The notes: generated by a model from the letters alone, not told the origin. Positions 36,613 to 46,459 are shown, numbered from the stretch's first letter. The stretch: DNA of 64,000 nucleotides from Candidatus Obscuribacterales bacterium (GCA_019637435.1 JAHBVO010000001.1:434001-498000), one strand, 5' to 3'. Translations and numbers: made by a program.

Positions 36613-38435
36613 GCCACGTCATGCACAGATCCGACGGTGATGAGGCTGCATTCAAGGCAGTCGTTCTGTCTTCGGTCGTGCTCATGGCGCTTGCTCTAAT
36701 CGTTCTGCGTTTGGGTTGGCTCCAGATTATCAACGAGAAGCACTACAAGGGTCAGGCCGTCGAAAACTCCACCCGTGTTACTTTTCTGCGTGCTCCGCGT
36801 GGCAGTATTTATGACCGCCACGGGAATTTGCTGGCGACCAACAAACAGTCGTTGTCCATGATCGCAATTCCGAATCAGCTTGATCACATGGAAGATCTGG
36901 CTACACGTCTGTGCAAAATTTTGGCGCTCGAATACCCGGAAGTGCTCAATAGATTGATGAAGGCGAAGGCCTCGGGTTCAGTACTACCGGTGGTGATTGA
37001 ACATGATGTCGATATGGAAATTGTCAGTCGCTTTTACGAGCAGAAGATTTTTCTCGAAGGCATAGATATCTTGCCGGATATCAGCCGAACTTATCCTTAT
37101 GCAGATGCTACAGCGCATGTGCTGGGCTATTGTCGTGAAATCACCCAATCGCAGCTCAAAGATAGACCCGAGCGAAAAATGGGAGACGTTGTCGGTCAAG
37201 CGGGCATCGAAAAAATCTATGACGACCAACTTCGTGGTGTCGACGGCGAGCAACGTGTTCGTGTAAATGCCTCTGGTCATGCGCTTTCTCCGGAGACATC
37301 AAAGCCGGTAGTCACTAAAAAAGCTAAACCTGGCCTGCCGATTGTTACTTCAATCGACGTTGATCTGCAGCGTCACGCGTTCAACATACTGGCTGAGAAA
37401 TCCGGCGCACTCGTGGGATGCGACCCGCGTTCCGGTGAAGTCCTTTTCCTAGTTTCTCGACCAAGCTTTGACCCTAACGTGTTCACCCGGCGTATGACGA
37501 AAGAAGATCGCCGGGTATTGAACTCGCCCAGTCACCCATTGCACAACCGCGCTCTATCCGGTTTCCCACCTGGATCTATTTGGAAACCTGTGACACTACT
37601 GGCGGCACTGGACAAGAAGGTTGTGAAGCCCGATACCAAGTTGCATGTTTCAGGAGGACTGAGCCTCGGTGGCTTCACGTTCCACGATTGGACCGGCAAA
37701 GCAGCTGTTTACAATCTCGTCCAGTGCATGCAGTGGTCTCGCGATACAGCGTTCTACCAGATGGCTCTTGGTTTAGAACCAGAGGATATTAAGCTCTGGG
37801 GAAATCGTTTCGGCGCAGGGCGTCCAACCGGGCTTGAGCTACCTAACGAAAGATCAGGTCTGGTGCCGGACTCCGAATGGAAGATGAGACGACTTCATGA
37901 AAAGTGGTATCGTGGCAACACGATTCACATGTCGATTGGTCAGACATTCTTGCAAGTTACGCCCGCGCAGGCTGCACGCATGTATGCCGGCTATGGCATG
38001 GGCGGCCGAGTGCCCTTCCTCCATCTGGTGATCAAGATTGCCGATCGTCAAATTCCTGCTCCTCGGCCTGAAGTCTGGAAAGTCAATCCGGTCTACATGA
38101 AGATATTGCACGACGGTCTGAAAGCCGTAGTCGAAGCGGGTACAGCAGGTCGGTCTCGAATTCCGGAAGTGACCATGGCTGGAAAGACTGGTTCCGCAGA
38201 AGCCCCTCCAAAGGGCAGTAAAACGCACGGATGGTTTGCCTGTTATTCGCCTGCGGAAAATCCGGAAATCGCTTGCTGCGGATTTGTCGAGCACGGCGGC
38301 CACGGCGGTACCGCTGCTGCACCTTTGGTGAAACAAATGGTCGAGCAATTCAACGGTATAAAGCGATCGACACCAGGCGTCAAGACCGAGAGCAACGCTA
38401 AGCCAAAACCAAAAGCAAAGAAAAAGCCTGAATAG
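36609..38435 (+). CDS. mrdA: Penicillin-binding protein 2 (elongasome transpeptidase)
   Basis: A class B penicillin-binding protein that cross-links peptidoglycan during elongation. Starting at the ATGA overlap at 36609 it is 608 residues. It has a membrane helix near 17-38 and a pedestal domain beginning RAPRGSIYDRHGNLLA. The transpeptidase domain has the active serine S323 in SIWK, SRD as second motif and KTG at about 526-528. The open frame continues upstream to a TTG at 36567, but GGAGG and the overlap favour 36609. The C-terminus is Lys/Pro-rich. Its position after mreBCD identifies it as PBP2 and not FtsI. Confidence 0.95.
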   Translation: MSHVMHRSDGDEAAFKAVVLSSVVLMALALIVLRLGWLQIINEKHYKGQAVENSTRVTFLRAPRGSIYDRHGNLLATNKQSLSMIAIPNQLDHMEDLATRLCKILALEYPEVLNRLMKAKASGSVLPVVIEHDVDMEIVSRFYEQKIFLEGIDILPDISRTYPYADATAHVLGYCREITQSQLKDRPERKMGDVVGQAGIEKIYDDQLRGVDGEQRVRVNASGHALSPETSKPVVTKKAKPGLPIVTSIDVDLQRHAFNILAEKSGALVGCDPRSGEVLFLVSRPSFDPNVFTRRMTKEDRRVLNSPSHPLHNRALSGFPPGSIWKPVTLLAALDKKVVKPDTKLHVSGGLSLGGFTFHDWTGKAAVYNLVQCMQWSRDTAFYQMALGLEPEDIKLWGNRFGAGRPTGLELPNERSGLVPDSEWKMRRLHEKWYRGNTIHMSIGQTFLQVTPAQAARMYAGYGMGGRVPFLHLVIKIADRQIPAPRPEVWKVNPVYMKILHDGLKAVVEAGTAGRSRIPEVTMAGKTGSAEAPPKGSKTHGWFACYSPAENPEIACCGFVEHGGHGGTAAAPLVKQMVEQFNGIKRSTPGVKTESNAKPKPKAKKKPE

Positions 38436-38605
38436 GCTGAGCGATAAAAATGGTTTTAAATTATTTCTGACAAAGAGGCTGATTGCAGGCTGTTTCCCTT
38501 AGCTTTCCGAGTGCTTCCACTCTTGCCTGTCTTTATAGTCGTAGCATGTTTATACCCCTAGTGGCGTATGCGTGGTGGATATAAAAGAGGAGAGTGGTTG
38601 CGCTT

Positions 38606-38635
38606 TTGACAAGCTCTATAGTCGTTGTATATAAC
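38606..38635 (+). promoter_or_regulatory. Sigma-70-type promoter upstream of the coiled-coil gene
   Basis: A consensus TTGACA (38606-38611) is followed by TATATA (38628-38633, 16-base spacer) or TATAAC (38630-38635, 18). Between the boxes lies TATAGTCGT (38617-38625), an exact copy of 38534-38542. The leader begins with two GGCACCATA copies and contains a CTGGAC/GTCCAG hairpin (38668-38684). Confidence 0.7.
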
Positions 38636-38727
38636 GTCGTGGCACCATATACGGCACCATAGTTTCACTGGACAACTCGTCCAGGGATAAAGGATAATCC
38701 AGAAGGGATTTGCCGGGAGAGCCTACC

Positions 38728-39633
38728 ATGAGTCAGTCACAATCAGTAGATGTGCCCGATCCAGCTTCGCTGGATGGTCTCGATCAAATGTTTTCGCCTG
38801 CTGCAGCGGCGTCTTCATCCGTTTCTGGTGGCGCTGATGGTGTCAGAGTCCACCGCAACCTGCCGAGTGATTTGTTCACCCGCGGATTCGACGGTGTCGA
38901 TGAGATCGTGACCGAAGAACTCGAGCAGAACGACTACAGTGTGGAAACCATCGGCACTTTTGACTATGCTCAGATGCACGCTTCTGCTGTGAGAAGAGGC
39001 AAGCTGCCGCCGAAACCCGGTCCGGTAGCGCGGAATATTAAAGCCGACGAATTGGCTCCTGTCGAAGACACCAGTATGACCTCGTTGACGAACACCCTGA
39101 TCACGGAAGACGATAGAGTATCCCGCAATGAGTTGGTTTCTTTACTCGAAGGATTCGTTCAAGTTCTCAAAGGCGATGATGCCGGCAACATGAGGCTCAG
39201 TCTCGCAAAAGCGCAGCAGCTGGTATCCGCTCCGGAAGAAGTGAAGTATCACGATATTCGCGTTGAGGATAAGACTCAAGAGCTCGAAGAAATGCGCCGT
39301 CTGGTCATCGAGGCTCAAGAGACGATCATCAAACTGTTGACTGATCGTGTCGAAGATCGCGCGCGAATCGCAACTCTGGAAACCGAGTTACGTCTGCTTC
39401 CGGATCTCCAGGATCAGGCTGACAGAGCTATGTCTGTCGCGTTCAAAACAGAAGAGTTTCGTTCCGAGCTTCATAAGGTCAAGTTCGAACTTGAGCGTTA
39501 TAGACTGGCGAGTGCGCGAGGTCATGTTCAACGCGGTCCCCGATACTGGATGTCCAGAGTGCGTCGCTGGTTCCTCAAAGCACAGGGGCTAAAGCTTCAG
39601 CAGTACTCCGACGCTACTCGCAAACTCGATTAG
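38728..39633 (+). CDS. Hypothetical coiled-coil protein
   Basis: I do not recognise this family. From the ATG at 38728 (GGGAGAG upstream) the product is 301 residues. The N-terminal 120 are low-complexity, Asp/Ser/Ala-rich and probably disordered. A long helical region (about 150-265), with EEMRRLVIEAQETIIKLL and IATLETELRLLPDL, is likely coiled coil. The C-terminus is basic (RYWMSRVRRWFLKAQG) and may touch membrane or nucleic acid. There is no signal peptide. It has its own strong promoter and a 95-base structured leader, so it may be well expressed and regulated. Confidence 0.75.
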   Translation: MSQSQSVDVPDPASLDGLDQMFSPAAAASSSVSGGADGVRVHRNLPSDLFTRGFDGVDEIVTEELEQNDYSVETIGTFDYAQMHASAVRRGKLPPKPGPVARNIKADELAPVEDTSMTSLTNTLITEDDRVSRNELVSLLEGFVQVLKGDDAGNMRLSLAKAQQLVSAPEEVKYHDIRVEDKTQELEEMRRLVIEAQETIIKLLTDRVEDRARIATLETELRLLPDLQDQADRAMSVAFKTEEFRSELHKVKFELERYRLASARGHVQRGPRYWMSRVRRWFLKAQGLKLQQYSDATRKLD

Positions 39634-39671
39634 CAGCGAGGAACGGCGCTTAGCTGTTTGTTCTCAACGAG

Positions 39672-40100
39672 CTACTTGGGTCTCGAGTATCTAATTATGA
39701 TAGTCGAACGGCTGCCGTTGTTGGTGGCATTGAGCTTGCACTCTTCTTTACCTTTGTTGGCGACCACTTCGCACGACGAGTCCGCCTTTTCGATTCCGGT
39801 AACCACCCAGTTCTGCATGCGCAATCTTCGGGAATACCAATCGCTTATGTCCGGGCAGGCGTCGGGTGAGTGAAAGCTTCCGGTGATTGTCAGAGAGCCG
39901 CCGTCACTCCGCTTGGACTCGAATAGCGTGCTGTCCGGATAAATAGGAACTGCAAAGTCTTCAGTCATAGCGCTTTTGGCTTCAGACTCGGAAATATCGT
40001 CGTATGAGCTGGTCGCCTCGGAGCCGCATGCGCTCAGTGACGTTGTTGCAAAAAGCGCGAGCGCAAATAACTTGATTCGTCTTGAGTCAACAATTCTCAT
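39672..40100 (-). CDS. Predicted lipoprotein of unknown function
   Basis: The 142-residue product has a lipoprotein signal peptide: basic SRRIK, hydrophobic LFALALFATTSL, and lipobox LSAC with the Cys at about residue 25. The mature part has a Ser/Glu-rich linker, then a compact domain with VPIYPDSTLFESKRSDGG and SDWYSRRLRMQNWVV, and two further Cys pairs that could form disulfides. The domain resembles small envelope lipoproteins; no function can be given. It converges with the coiled-coil gene and is divergent from the MscS-like gene. Confidence 0.8.
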   Translation of the reverse strand: MRIVDSRRIKLFALALFATTSLSACGSEATSSYDDISESEAKSAMTEDFAVPIYPDSTLFESKRSDGGSLTITGSFHSPDACPDISDWYSRRLRMQNWVVTGIEKADSSCEVVANKGKEECKLNATNNGSRSTIIIRYSRPK

Positions 40101-40233
40101 TTTTTTGAGTCCTTCGAACCGTCCACCAACTTTCTACCCGGATACGTATTTATGAAACAATGTGCGGAACGTAGCATGGACAGCGCTCATTGCTGCGTTT
40201 TTCAAAGGATGACGGGCTATTCAAGAGGTTAAA

Positions 40234-41628
40234 ATGTTAGTCCGTTTCCTCTGTTCTCTTACGGGATTCATGTCGAATTTCAGAGTTCATCTTGTTGTCC
40301 TCGCAGCCATATTGATCGCATTTATTGGTTTAATGCGAGCGCCGGCGTGTGCTCAGACTGAATTGAATGAACCACAAAAGTTGTCGGTGGACAGTGACAC
40401 GAGCCAACAATATAAAACGACTAAGAATGGGCTTTCCGTTCCCGTCGTCGTCCACGGCAAGGAGATTCTAGTCGTACACGGTTCGGTGGGAGGCAAACAT
40501 GCTGAGCATCGCGTTAAGCAATTAACGACCGAGCTGGATTCTGTAATCGAGGATCCTGCTTTCAAACCTTCCGGGATTGCGATCAAGAATGAAGGAAATA
40601 CCTATGCCATCGTATATGGTGACAAGACATTAATTACTGTAGGAGAGGCTGATTGCAAGGCGGAGGACACGACCGCGGATGCCCTCGCTCAAAATTGGCT
40701 CAGTAGTATCAAGGCGGTTGTTGAATCCGAGCGCTATCGTCGAAATTTAAGCGATGCTATCAATCAAGTGAAGATTGGAACGGTTCGCGAAAACATCATA
40801 TACGTGCTGGCTAACCCGCTATCCTTGCGCATTGGTATAAGTGTGGTTGGACTTGTGCTGATCGTCTTTATCACCTACTCGGTCCGACGCTCGCTGCCTA
40901 AGTACTTTCACGAATCGTACAAGCGCTACACCGTCTCAAAGATCACCGAATTTTCAGCCTATTTTATAGGTCTAGTTTTTCTATCCGTGGTGTTCAGCGA
41001 TACCCTCGGCAGTCTGGCGGTTATTTTGGGTGCAGCCACAGCGGGTATTGCGCTTGCGCTGAAAGAACTGATCGTCAGCATGGCGGGCTGGATGGCTATA
41101 ACCTTCGGCGATACTTATCGTGTCGGAGACCGTGTTCAAATATCGGGCGTTAAGGGCGATGTAATTGATGTCGGTTTAGTTAGAACGACGCTAATGGAAT
41201 TGGGCGAATGGGTCCAGGGCGATTTGTACACGGGACGTATCGTAAGAGTCGCAAATGCCAGTGTCTTTGTCGGCGCTACATATAATTACTCTCGCGATCT
41301 TTCATTTCTCTGGGACGAAGTGGTGGTCCGTCTGAGTATCGATAGCGACGCTGAACTCGCGAAAGAAAAGATGCAGCGCATTGTTGACGAGGTCTCCGGC
41401 GATTATGCCAATGAGGCAAAACTGGCATGGCTTCGACTGAAAGAGAAATACCTGGTCGAAGACGAACGGATCGATCCGCTTGTTACCATGGTCATCGTTG
41501 ATAGCAAGTATGAATTAACCGCGAGATATCCTGTTGATTTCAGGCAACGCCGGATTGTCAAAGACGCTATATTTACGCGTTTAAACGCTGAGATTCGCTC
41601 ATCGGATGGCGCAGTGAAACTGGCTTGA
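40234..41628 (+). CDS. MscS-like mechanosensitive channel with N-terminal periplasmic domain
   Basis: A small-conductance mechanosensitive channel homologue that would release solutes on hypo-osmotic shock. The 464-residue protein has an N-terminal signal or first helix (about 17-45) and a periplasmic domain of about 140 residues. Membrane helices follow near 190-215, 235-255 and 260-290, the last being the pore-lining TM3 rich in Gly/Ala (LGAATAGIALALKELI). The MscS beta domain has YRVGDRVQISGVKGDVIDVGLVRTTLME in family order. AGAGG precedes the ATG. It converges with the LRV-like gene, three bases apart. Confidence 0.88.
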   Translation: MLVRFLCSLTGFMSNFRVHLVVLAAILIAFIGLMRAPACAQTELNEPQKLSVDSDTSQQYKTTKNGLSVPVVVHGKEILVVHGSVGGKHAEHRVKQLTTELDSVIEDPAFKPSGIAIKNEGNTYAIVYGDKTLITVGEADCKAEDTTADALAQNWLSSIKAVVESERYRRNLSDAINQVKIGTVRENIIYVLANPLSLRIGISVVGLVLIVFITYSVRRSLPKYFHESYKRYTVSKITEFSAYFIGLVFLSVVFSDTLGSLAVILGAATAGIALALKELIVSMAGWMAITFGDTYRVGDRVQISGVKGDVIDVGLVRTTLMELGEWVQGDLYTGRIVRVANASVFVGATYNYSRDLSFLWDEVVVRLSIDSDAELAKEKMQRIVDEVSGDYANEAKLAWLRLKEKYLVEDERIDPLVTMVIVDSKYELTARYPVDFRQRRIVKDAIFTRLNAEIRSSDGAVKLA

Positions 41629-41630
41629 GC

Positions 41631-42020
41631 TCAAAGAATGAATTGAATCTGTTTTCTCCTGGCTATGGTTGAAACGGTTACGTCAGGATCGTGTTTCAAC
41701 CGCTCGAGCACTTCACCGGATATGGTGTCATTGTGTACGAGTTCCAGTCTAACCATCGGATTGGGATCGTTTAACAAGACTTCGACTTCTTCATCGGAGA
41801 GTACCGCATTGCGTGCGTCGTGCAACCGCTCCTCCAGTGGAGCGGTTCTTCTCTCCACCTGTTTTTTTACCTTGCCAGTCAGTGGTGCCCAGACGCTTTC
41901 CCAGGTTTGCTTGATAAGTAATTTGATTACTTCCAGCGGCGGCTTCGGCGGTTCTTCGCCGGGCTTTCGATAGGTCCGAGTTTCTTCCTCGGGTGGTCGC
42001 ATCATAAAGGGAGTGCTCAT
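41631..42020 (-). CDS. Small protein with leucine-rich-variant/HEAT-like repeats
   Basis: A 129-residue soluble protein. The N-terminal half is Pro/Glu/Lys-rich. The C-terminal half (about 75-125) has two repeat units, LNDPNPMVRLELVHNDTIS and LKHDPDVTVSTIARRK, of the leucine-rich-variant type, a helical repeat used for protein contacts. Its function is unknown. It converges on the channel gene and is the first of a run of minus-strand genes, but a 130-base gap to the LRR gene means shared transcription is uncertain. Confidence 0.7.
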   Translation of the reverse strand: MSTPFMMRPPEEETRTYRKPGEEPPKPPLEVIKLLIKQTWESVWAPLTGKVKKQVERRTAPLEERLHDARNAVLSDEEVEVLLNDPNPMVRLELVHNDTISGEVLERLKHDPDVTVSTIARRKQIQFIL

Positions 42021-42149
42021 GGTTTACTCCAGCAAAACGCCAACTGTGCCGCAGTTTGGGCACTTTGGCGGATATATTAAGGCCGTGGCAAATGGATGTC
42101 AATGGGAATTCCTACATCCCGTTGCATACTTTTGCCAAACAACCTGAAA

Positions 42150-43031
42150 CTAGGGACCGAAAACCGTGCAAGCCGGCACTGCCGCTCTCAATTTCTGCAA
42201 TCCAGCATCCGTAACACTATTATCGCGAATTTCCAGATAATCCAGATTCGTCAATTTTTCCAGGTTTGCGATTCCTTTGTCAGTCACTTTTGTGCCGCTC
42301 AGATAGAGCGTTCTCAAGTTCGACAGGTTGGAGAGATGCTTGAGTCCGTTGTCACCAACCGCGGTGTCATTCAGGCAAAGGGTCTGTAAATTCGACATGC
42401 TGCCCACAAACGCCAGGCCTTTGTCCGTGACTTTTGTATTCGAGATATCGAGATGTAGCAATCGCTCGAGTTTCGCGAGTTCCTCAAGTCCGTTGTCTGT
42501 TATTTCCGACGGCAAAAGCAGCGTGCGCAAGTCTTTTAAATCACTTAGATGAACGAGACCGCCATCGGTAATATCGGTCTTCTTCAGGACGAGGTGCTGT
42601 AACGAGGGCATGGTTGCCAGTTGTCGCAAACTCTTATTCGTGATTGCAGTGTGGAGAAACCAGATCGTTGAAAGCTTCTTAAGCGGCGAGAGCTTGGCGA
42701 CGTGCGAGTCTTCGAATGGGACGAAATCAAGGCGCAACTCTATGATTTGATCTAAATGCGCAATTTCTTTCAGTATTGCATCCGAAAATCTGACCGTCGA
42801 AAGGTCGAAGGATTGTAGGTTTTTGAGCGTTTCAAGAGATTCGGTCAGCGTCCCCTCGGCGATATGTCCACTGATTTGCAGTCCGAGCATTTTGTCATCG
42901 GGAACGGCCGGAGTGACTTCACCCACTGCCTCACCTACCCATTTGCGCTGGTGCGGGAAAGACTTAGCGGCCAGATAGAGTCCACCCAATGAAATTCGTT
43001 CTGGAAATTTGAACTTTGTTGTCGCCGACAT
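42150..43031 (-). CDS. Leucine-rich repeat protein
   Basis: The 293-residue protein consists mainly of about eight regular 23-24-residue LRR units (pattern LxxLxxLxLxxTxITDxGLxxL), from about residue 60 to the end. Examples are LVLKKTDITDGGLVHL, LDISNTKVTDKGLAFV and LYLSGTKVTDKGIANL. This is the RNI/AMN1-like type common in planctomycete and Melainabacteria genomes. It has no signal peptide or membrane helix. It lies next to three kinases, one of several LRR contexts in this window, and may act as a binding partner; that is inference. Confidence 0.88.
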   Translation of the reverse strand: MSATTKFKFPERISLGGLYLAAKSFPHQRKWVGEAVGEVTPAVPDDKMLGLQISGHIAEGTLTESLETLKNLQSFDLSTVRFSDAILKEIAHLDQIIELRLDFVPFEDSHVAKLSPLKKLSTIWFLHTAITNKSLRQLATMPSLQHLVLKKTDITDGGLVHLSDLKDLRTLLLPSEITDNGLEELAKLERLLHLDISNTKVTDKGLAFVGSMSNLQTLCLNDTAVGDNGLKHLSNLSNLRTLYLSGTKVTDKGIANLEKLTNLDYLEIRDNSVTDAGLQKLRAAVPACTVFGP

Positions 43032-43181
43032 CTGCCGTATAACTCTCTGAGTTGAGGTTGCCTTCTACGCGCAGCCAACTGCTACGTACCGTTTTAAGCC
43101 GAAATGAGCTTAGCTATGAATCATATCAGTTCACATACCGGCAGACCTGAAATTCGGCCGTTTCGATGAAGCATTGAAAAC

Positions 43182-44822
43182 TCACTCTGTGTCAGCCGCT
43201 TGGGGGCTGAGAAGGGAAATCAGATCTGTTTTTAGTTCCTGACAAGTCTGATAACGGGTCGAAAGTCCAAGTGCGGTGCTCTTCGCAATGATGGAGTCCA
43301 GTTCCTCGCTGACGGCTCCATTCGTTTCCCCAGGATGCGCTTGCGTGATTGGCTCCGGATCCTTGCCTGTAAGGAGATAGGCCAGTGTGGCTCCCAGGGA
43401 GTAAATATCACTCTGGGGGACAGCTTTTCCGCGAAATTGCTCCGGCGGAATGTATGAATGTTTCCCTACGACTGTCTTCGTTGTCTGGGCCTCAAGCTGC
43501 TGAGCGACGTTGAAGTCGATCAACTTAACTACACCGGAATGGTCCATAATCAAATTGTCCGGTGTGAAGTCACGATGTATGACTGGTGGTTGGCGGCGAT
43601 GCAGGTAACCGAGAATGTCGCACATTTTTATCGCAAGCTCTAACACCTCTTGCTCCTTCATCGGGCCGCCTTGATTGACGCGCTCTTTCAGCGTTTGACC
43701 GCTGACGTGTTCTAAAACCAGATACGCGCGCTGGTCCTCTACAAAGAAATCGATTAGCCGGGCGATGTTGGGATGGCGCAATTTCCGCCATAGAGTCGCT
43801 TCTTTCTGAATGTTTTCCAGGACTCGTTTTCGAACGTTATTGCCAGCCTGGGTGGGCAGCACAAATTCTTTCAGCACCACAGTTGGTGGCGCACCGTTTT
43901 CCGTTTCCATGCCTGTTAAGGCTATCGGAATATCCGACATATCTACGACGGTCTCGGAATTCTTGCAATCCGGAGCCGGAAGCGGTTTCAACATCGTGCC
44001 GAGATAAACGAGGGCTTGTCCACCTGAACCGATTGGTTCGATAATTTGATAGGTTCCGCAGGCGAGTATGGTGTTTGCTTCCAACTTGCTATCTCGACTG
44101 CGTTTAGAATCCTCCTGTAATTTGTCGAGCCAGAGATCTGTGTAAGAGTCGAATTTTACGAACATATTCAAATCGTCAGCCACTTTGGGTTCGATGCGAT
44201 ATGAGGGTAGAAACTTCTTGAGCGCGAGTTGCAGACGTTTTCTATCATCGCTGGATGCGATTGCGTCAATCTCGAAATGGATTTGTGCCCGGTCACTCGT
44301 CAACCAGCCCCAGGTCAGCTTTGGCGTTAGCAGAAAGTAGCTTACTCGTTTGCTCACTCCGATACCGCGGGCAATGGCATTGAACTCGACCGTTATTTCT
44401 TCCTTGTTGAGTACGTTGCGCGACAGCGTCGTTACGTGTGATATTCGGTCCCAGGTAATCAGCGGCGTGCAGCCTCGAAAAAGCAGGGTGAGCCAGTGAA
44501 ATCGCATGCCCTTATCGTTGAACTCGATGTGCGTCGGAGCGAATACGTCAACCATAGTTAGCGCACATACTGCAGCGCTAACCATGATCCCGGCAAGAAA
44601 AATCAGCAGAAAACCTGATAATACATGGTTTACTCCCAGGAGTAGAATCGCCATTGCGGCGCTGAACGAAATTGCAACAACGGTTCCAATAGCGAATCTT
44701 GAACGACCCAGGCGCTGCCGTCCTAACCGCTCAGGTTTGTACCGGATCCAGTATTCGGTGTATTCCTGGGCGTATGGCGACATCCATAATCGCTGAGCTA
44801 GAGTTTGTTTCGATTGATACAT
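43182..44822 (-). CDS. Membrane Ser/Thr kinase with DFN in place of DFG
   Basis: The 546-residue protein has two membrane helices (about 45-65 and 70-92), a PH-like middle part, and a C-terminal kinase domain (about 260-545). Kinase elements are the glycine loop GSGGQALVYLG, the lysine in VVLKEF, the catalytic loop HRDFTPDN (416-423), DFN (436-438) and YIPPEQFRG. The loop has Thr where most Ser/Thr kinases have Lys, and DFG has become DFN, so activity is uncertain. It is clearly a paralogue of the adjacent upstream gene and follows it by six bases. Confidence 0.88.
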   Translation of the reverse strand: MYQSKQTLAQRLWMSPYAQEYTEYWIRYKPERLGRQRLGRSRFAIGTVVAISFSAAMAILLLGVNHVLSGFLLIFLAGIMVSAAVCALTMVDVFAPTHIEFNDKGMRFHWLTLLFRGCTPLITWDRISHVTTLSRNVLNKEEITVEFNAIARGIGVSKRVSYFLLTPKLTWGWLTSDRAQIHFEIDAIASSDDRKRLQLALKKFLPSYRIEPKVADDLNMFVKFDSYTDLWLDKLQEDSKRSRDSKLEANTILACGTYQIIEPIGSGGQALVYLGTMLKPLPAPDCKNSETVVDMSDIPIALTGMETENGAPPTVVLKEFVLPTQAGNNVRKRVLENIQKEATLWRKLRHPNIARLIDFFVEDQRAYLVLEHVSGQTLKERVNQGGPMKEQEVLELAIKMCDILGYLHRRQPPVIHRDFTPDNLIMDHSGVVKLIDFNVAQQLEAQTTKTVVGKHSYIPPEQFRGKAVPQSDIYSLGATLAYLLTGKDPEPITQAHPGETNGAVSEELDSIIAKSTALGLSTRYQTCQELKTDLISLLSPQAADTE

Positions 44823-44828
44823 CAGCCT

Positions 44829-46352
44829 TTAGTCTCTAGCACCGCCTGTGGTGATAATCACGCCACCCATATTCTTTAGTATCGCATCGATTTTGTCTAT
44901 CAGCATCTGCGCATCGCCTATTCGCTCGCTCGTATTTTCAGCTGTGCAATTTGCGACAAGTTCGTCCGTCTCCTGCGACAGCGACGGTTTCTCTGCCCTG
45001 GGATGCGATTTCGATAGAGCTTCCGGGTCTTTTCCTGTCAGCAGAAAATGCATCGAGCCTCCCAGGGCATAGATGTCGCTTTGCAGGTCAGGGCGACCTC
45101 TGAATTGCTCAGGAGCTATATATGCCTGCTTTCCAATCAACGTCCCTGTAGCTGTTCCCAAAACCTCATTAGCGGCTCCGAAGTCGATGATCACAATCGC
45201 TCCGTCTTCACGCAAAACCAAGTTATCCGGCGTGATATCTCGGTGGATGATCGGCGGCTGTTGTGAGTGCAAATAGGTGAGGATTTCCGCCACCTGCTTT
45301 GAATAGCGAAGAACATCCTCCTCCGCCATCGCGCCATTTTGTTTTACCAGTTGTCGCAAAGTGTGCCCCGGCACGAATTCCAGAACGAGATAATCTCTAG
45401 CGTCTTCGACAAAATAATCTAGCACTTTAGCGATTTGGGGATGAGAGAGCCGCTGCAAAATAGTGGCTTCGCGAGTGAATAGCTCTTTTGCTTTTTCTCT
45501 TAAACTGCTCTCGAGCGTTGGCGGAAGGCATGCTTCTTTGATAACGCGCAGTTCTTTCTCGGGTGTTTCCGCCAGGTAGATCGCGGACAAGCCTCCCGCT
45601 GCGATCTGCATCAGCACTCGAAATCGCCCGCCTCTAAGCAACTTTCCTTTCTTGAGCGGGACGAAATTCGTGGCGGAGAAGTGATCTTGCATCTCTTGCT
45701 CCCAGAGTTCGGTAAAGCTCTGTGGCGCTTCCGATGAGGTCTGCTGCTTCCCTTCGATGAATCGTTTGTCGTCGCGGTCTCGGCGGACCTGGGGCGCGCG
45801 ATGGTAGTCGATGCAGAACGGTTCCAACGCCACGAACAAGAGTTCGTAACCCTTCTTAGACATGCGTCGAAGGTCTATATGAGCGTGTCCCCCCGATTTG
45901 AAGTAAATGAAGATCTTGTGTCGAGTGTCACTTTCCTTTTCGAGTTCAAACTCATACGCACCCGGTACTCTGCCGCTAAGAGAGCCGATTAAAACATGCG
46001 CAATGTCATTCCACTCGCGTTTTGTTCTAAACAACAGATCCGGACCGAAGATGTACGGAAACTGGATACCGTCATCCTCAATTCCTATAGCCACTTCATT
46101 TGCAAGTTTTTTCTCAAGCGCGAGAAAACCGAATATCGCGCCAAATGAAGCAACGCAAACCGCAACGCATGCCGCAAATAGCTCCGACGGCAAACCAAGA
46201 ACGTTCCACGCAATCAGGCAGCCTAAAGAGCTAATCGCTAGAAGCAGAGTGATTGCGGCAACGGAAAGACCGACCCGTCTGGGAACGGGCAGATAAGGTA
46301 TCACAAAATTCTTTCTGCTTTTCTCTTCTTGGGTCCGCGCTGGAAGTTCCAT
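44829..46352 (-). CDS. Membrane Ser/Thr kinase, paralogue of the preceding-strand neighbour
   Basis: The 507-residue protein has two N-terminal membrane helices (about 25-75), a middle domain and a C-terminal kinase domain (about 240-490). The catalytic loop reads HRDITPDN, with Thr as in its neighbour, but DFG is normal. The activation segment is GKQAYIAPEQFRG and the later LLTGKDPEA...HP is shared with the neighbour, showing tandem duplication. Its start is 107 bases downstream of the end of the larger kinase gene, and it probably leads a two-gene transcript with the DFN kinase. Confidence 0.88.
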   Translation of the reverse strand: MELPARTQEEKSRKNFVIPYLPVPRRVGLSVAAITLLLAISSLGCLIAWNVLGLPSELFAACVAVCVASFGAIFGFLALEKKLANEVAIGIEDDGIQFPYIFGPDLLFRTKREWNDIAHVLIGSLSGRVPGAYEFELEKESDTRHKIFIYFKSGGHAHIDLRRMSKKGYELLFVALEPFCIDYHRAPQVRRDRDDKRFIEGKQQTSSEAPQSFTELWEQEMQDHFSATNFVPLKKGKLLRGGRFRVLMQIAAGGLSAIYLAETPEKELRVIKEACLPPTLESSLREKAKELFTREATILQRLSHPQIAKVLDYFVEDARDYLVLEFVPGHTLRQLVKQNGAMAEEDVLRYSKQVAEILTYLHSQQPPIIHRDITPDNLVLREDGAIVIIDFGAANEVLGTATGTLIGKQAYIAPEQFRGRPDLQSDIYALGGSMHFLLTGKDPEALSKSHPRAEKPSLSQETDELVANCTAENTSERIGDAQMLIDKIDAILKNMGGVIITTGGARD

Positions 46353-46459
46353 ACTACGCCTTTTGGGCAGGGCTATACGAAGTCCGATGTGAATTCAGTC
46401 ATTTCAATAGACTAGCCCTTTGTCGTTTTATTCCCGCGGAGAACGCGCTCTACGCCAAT

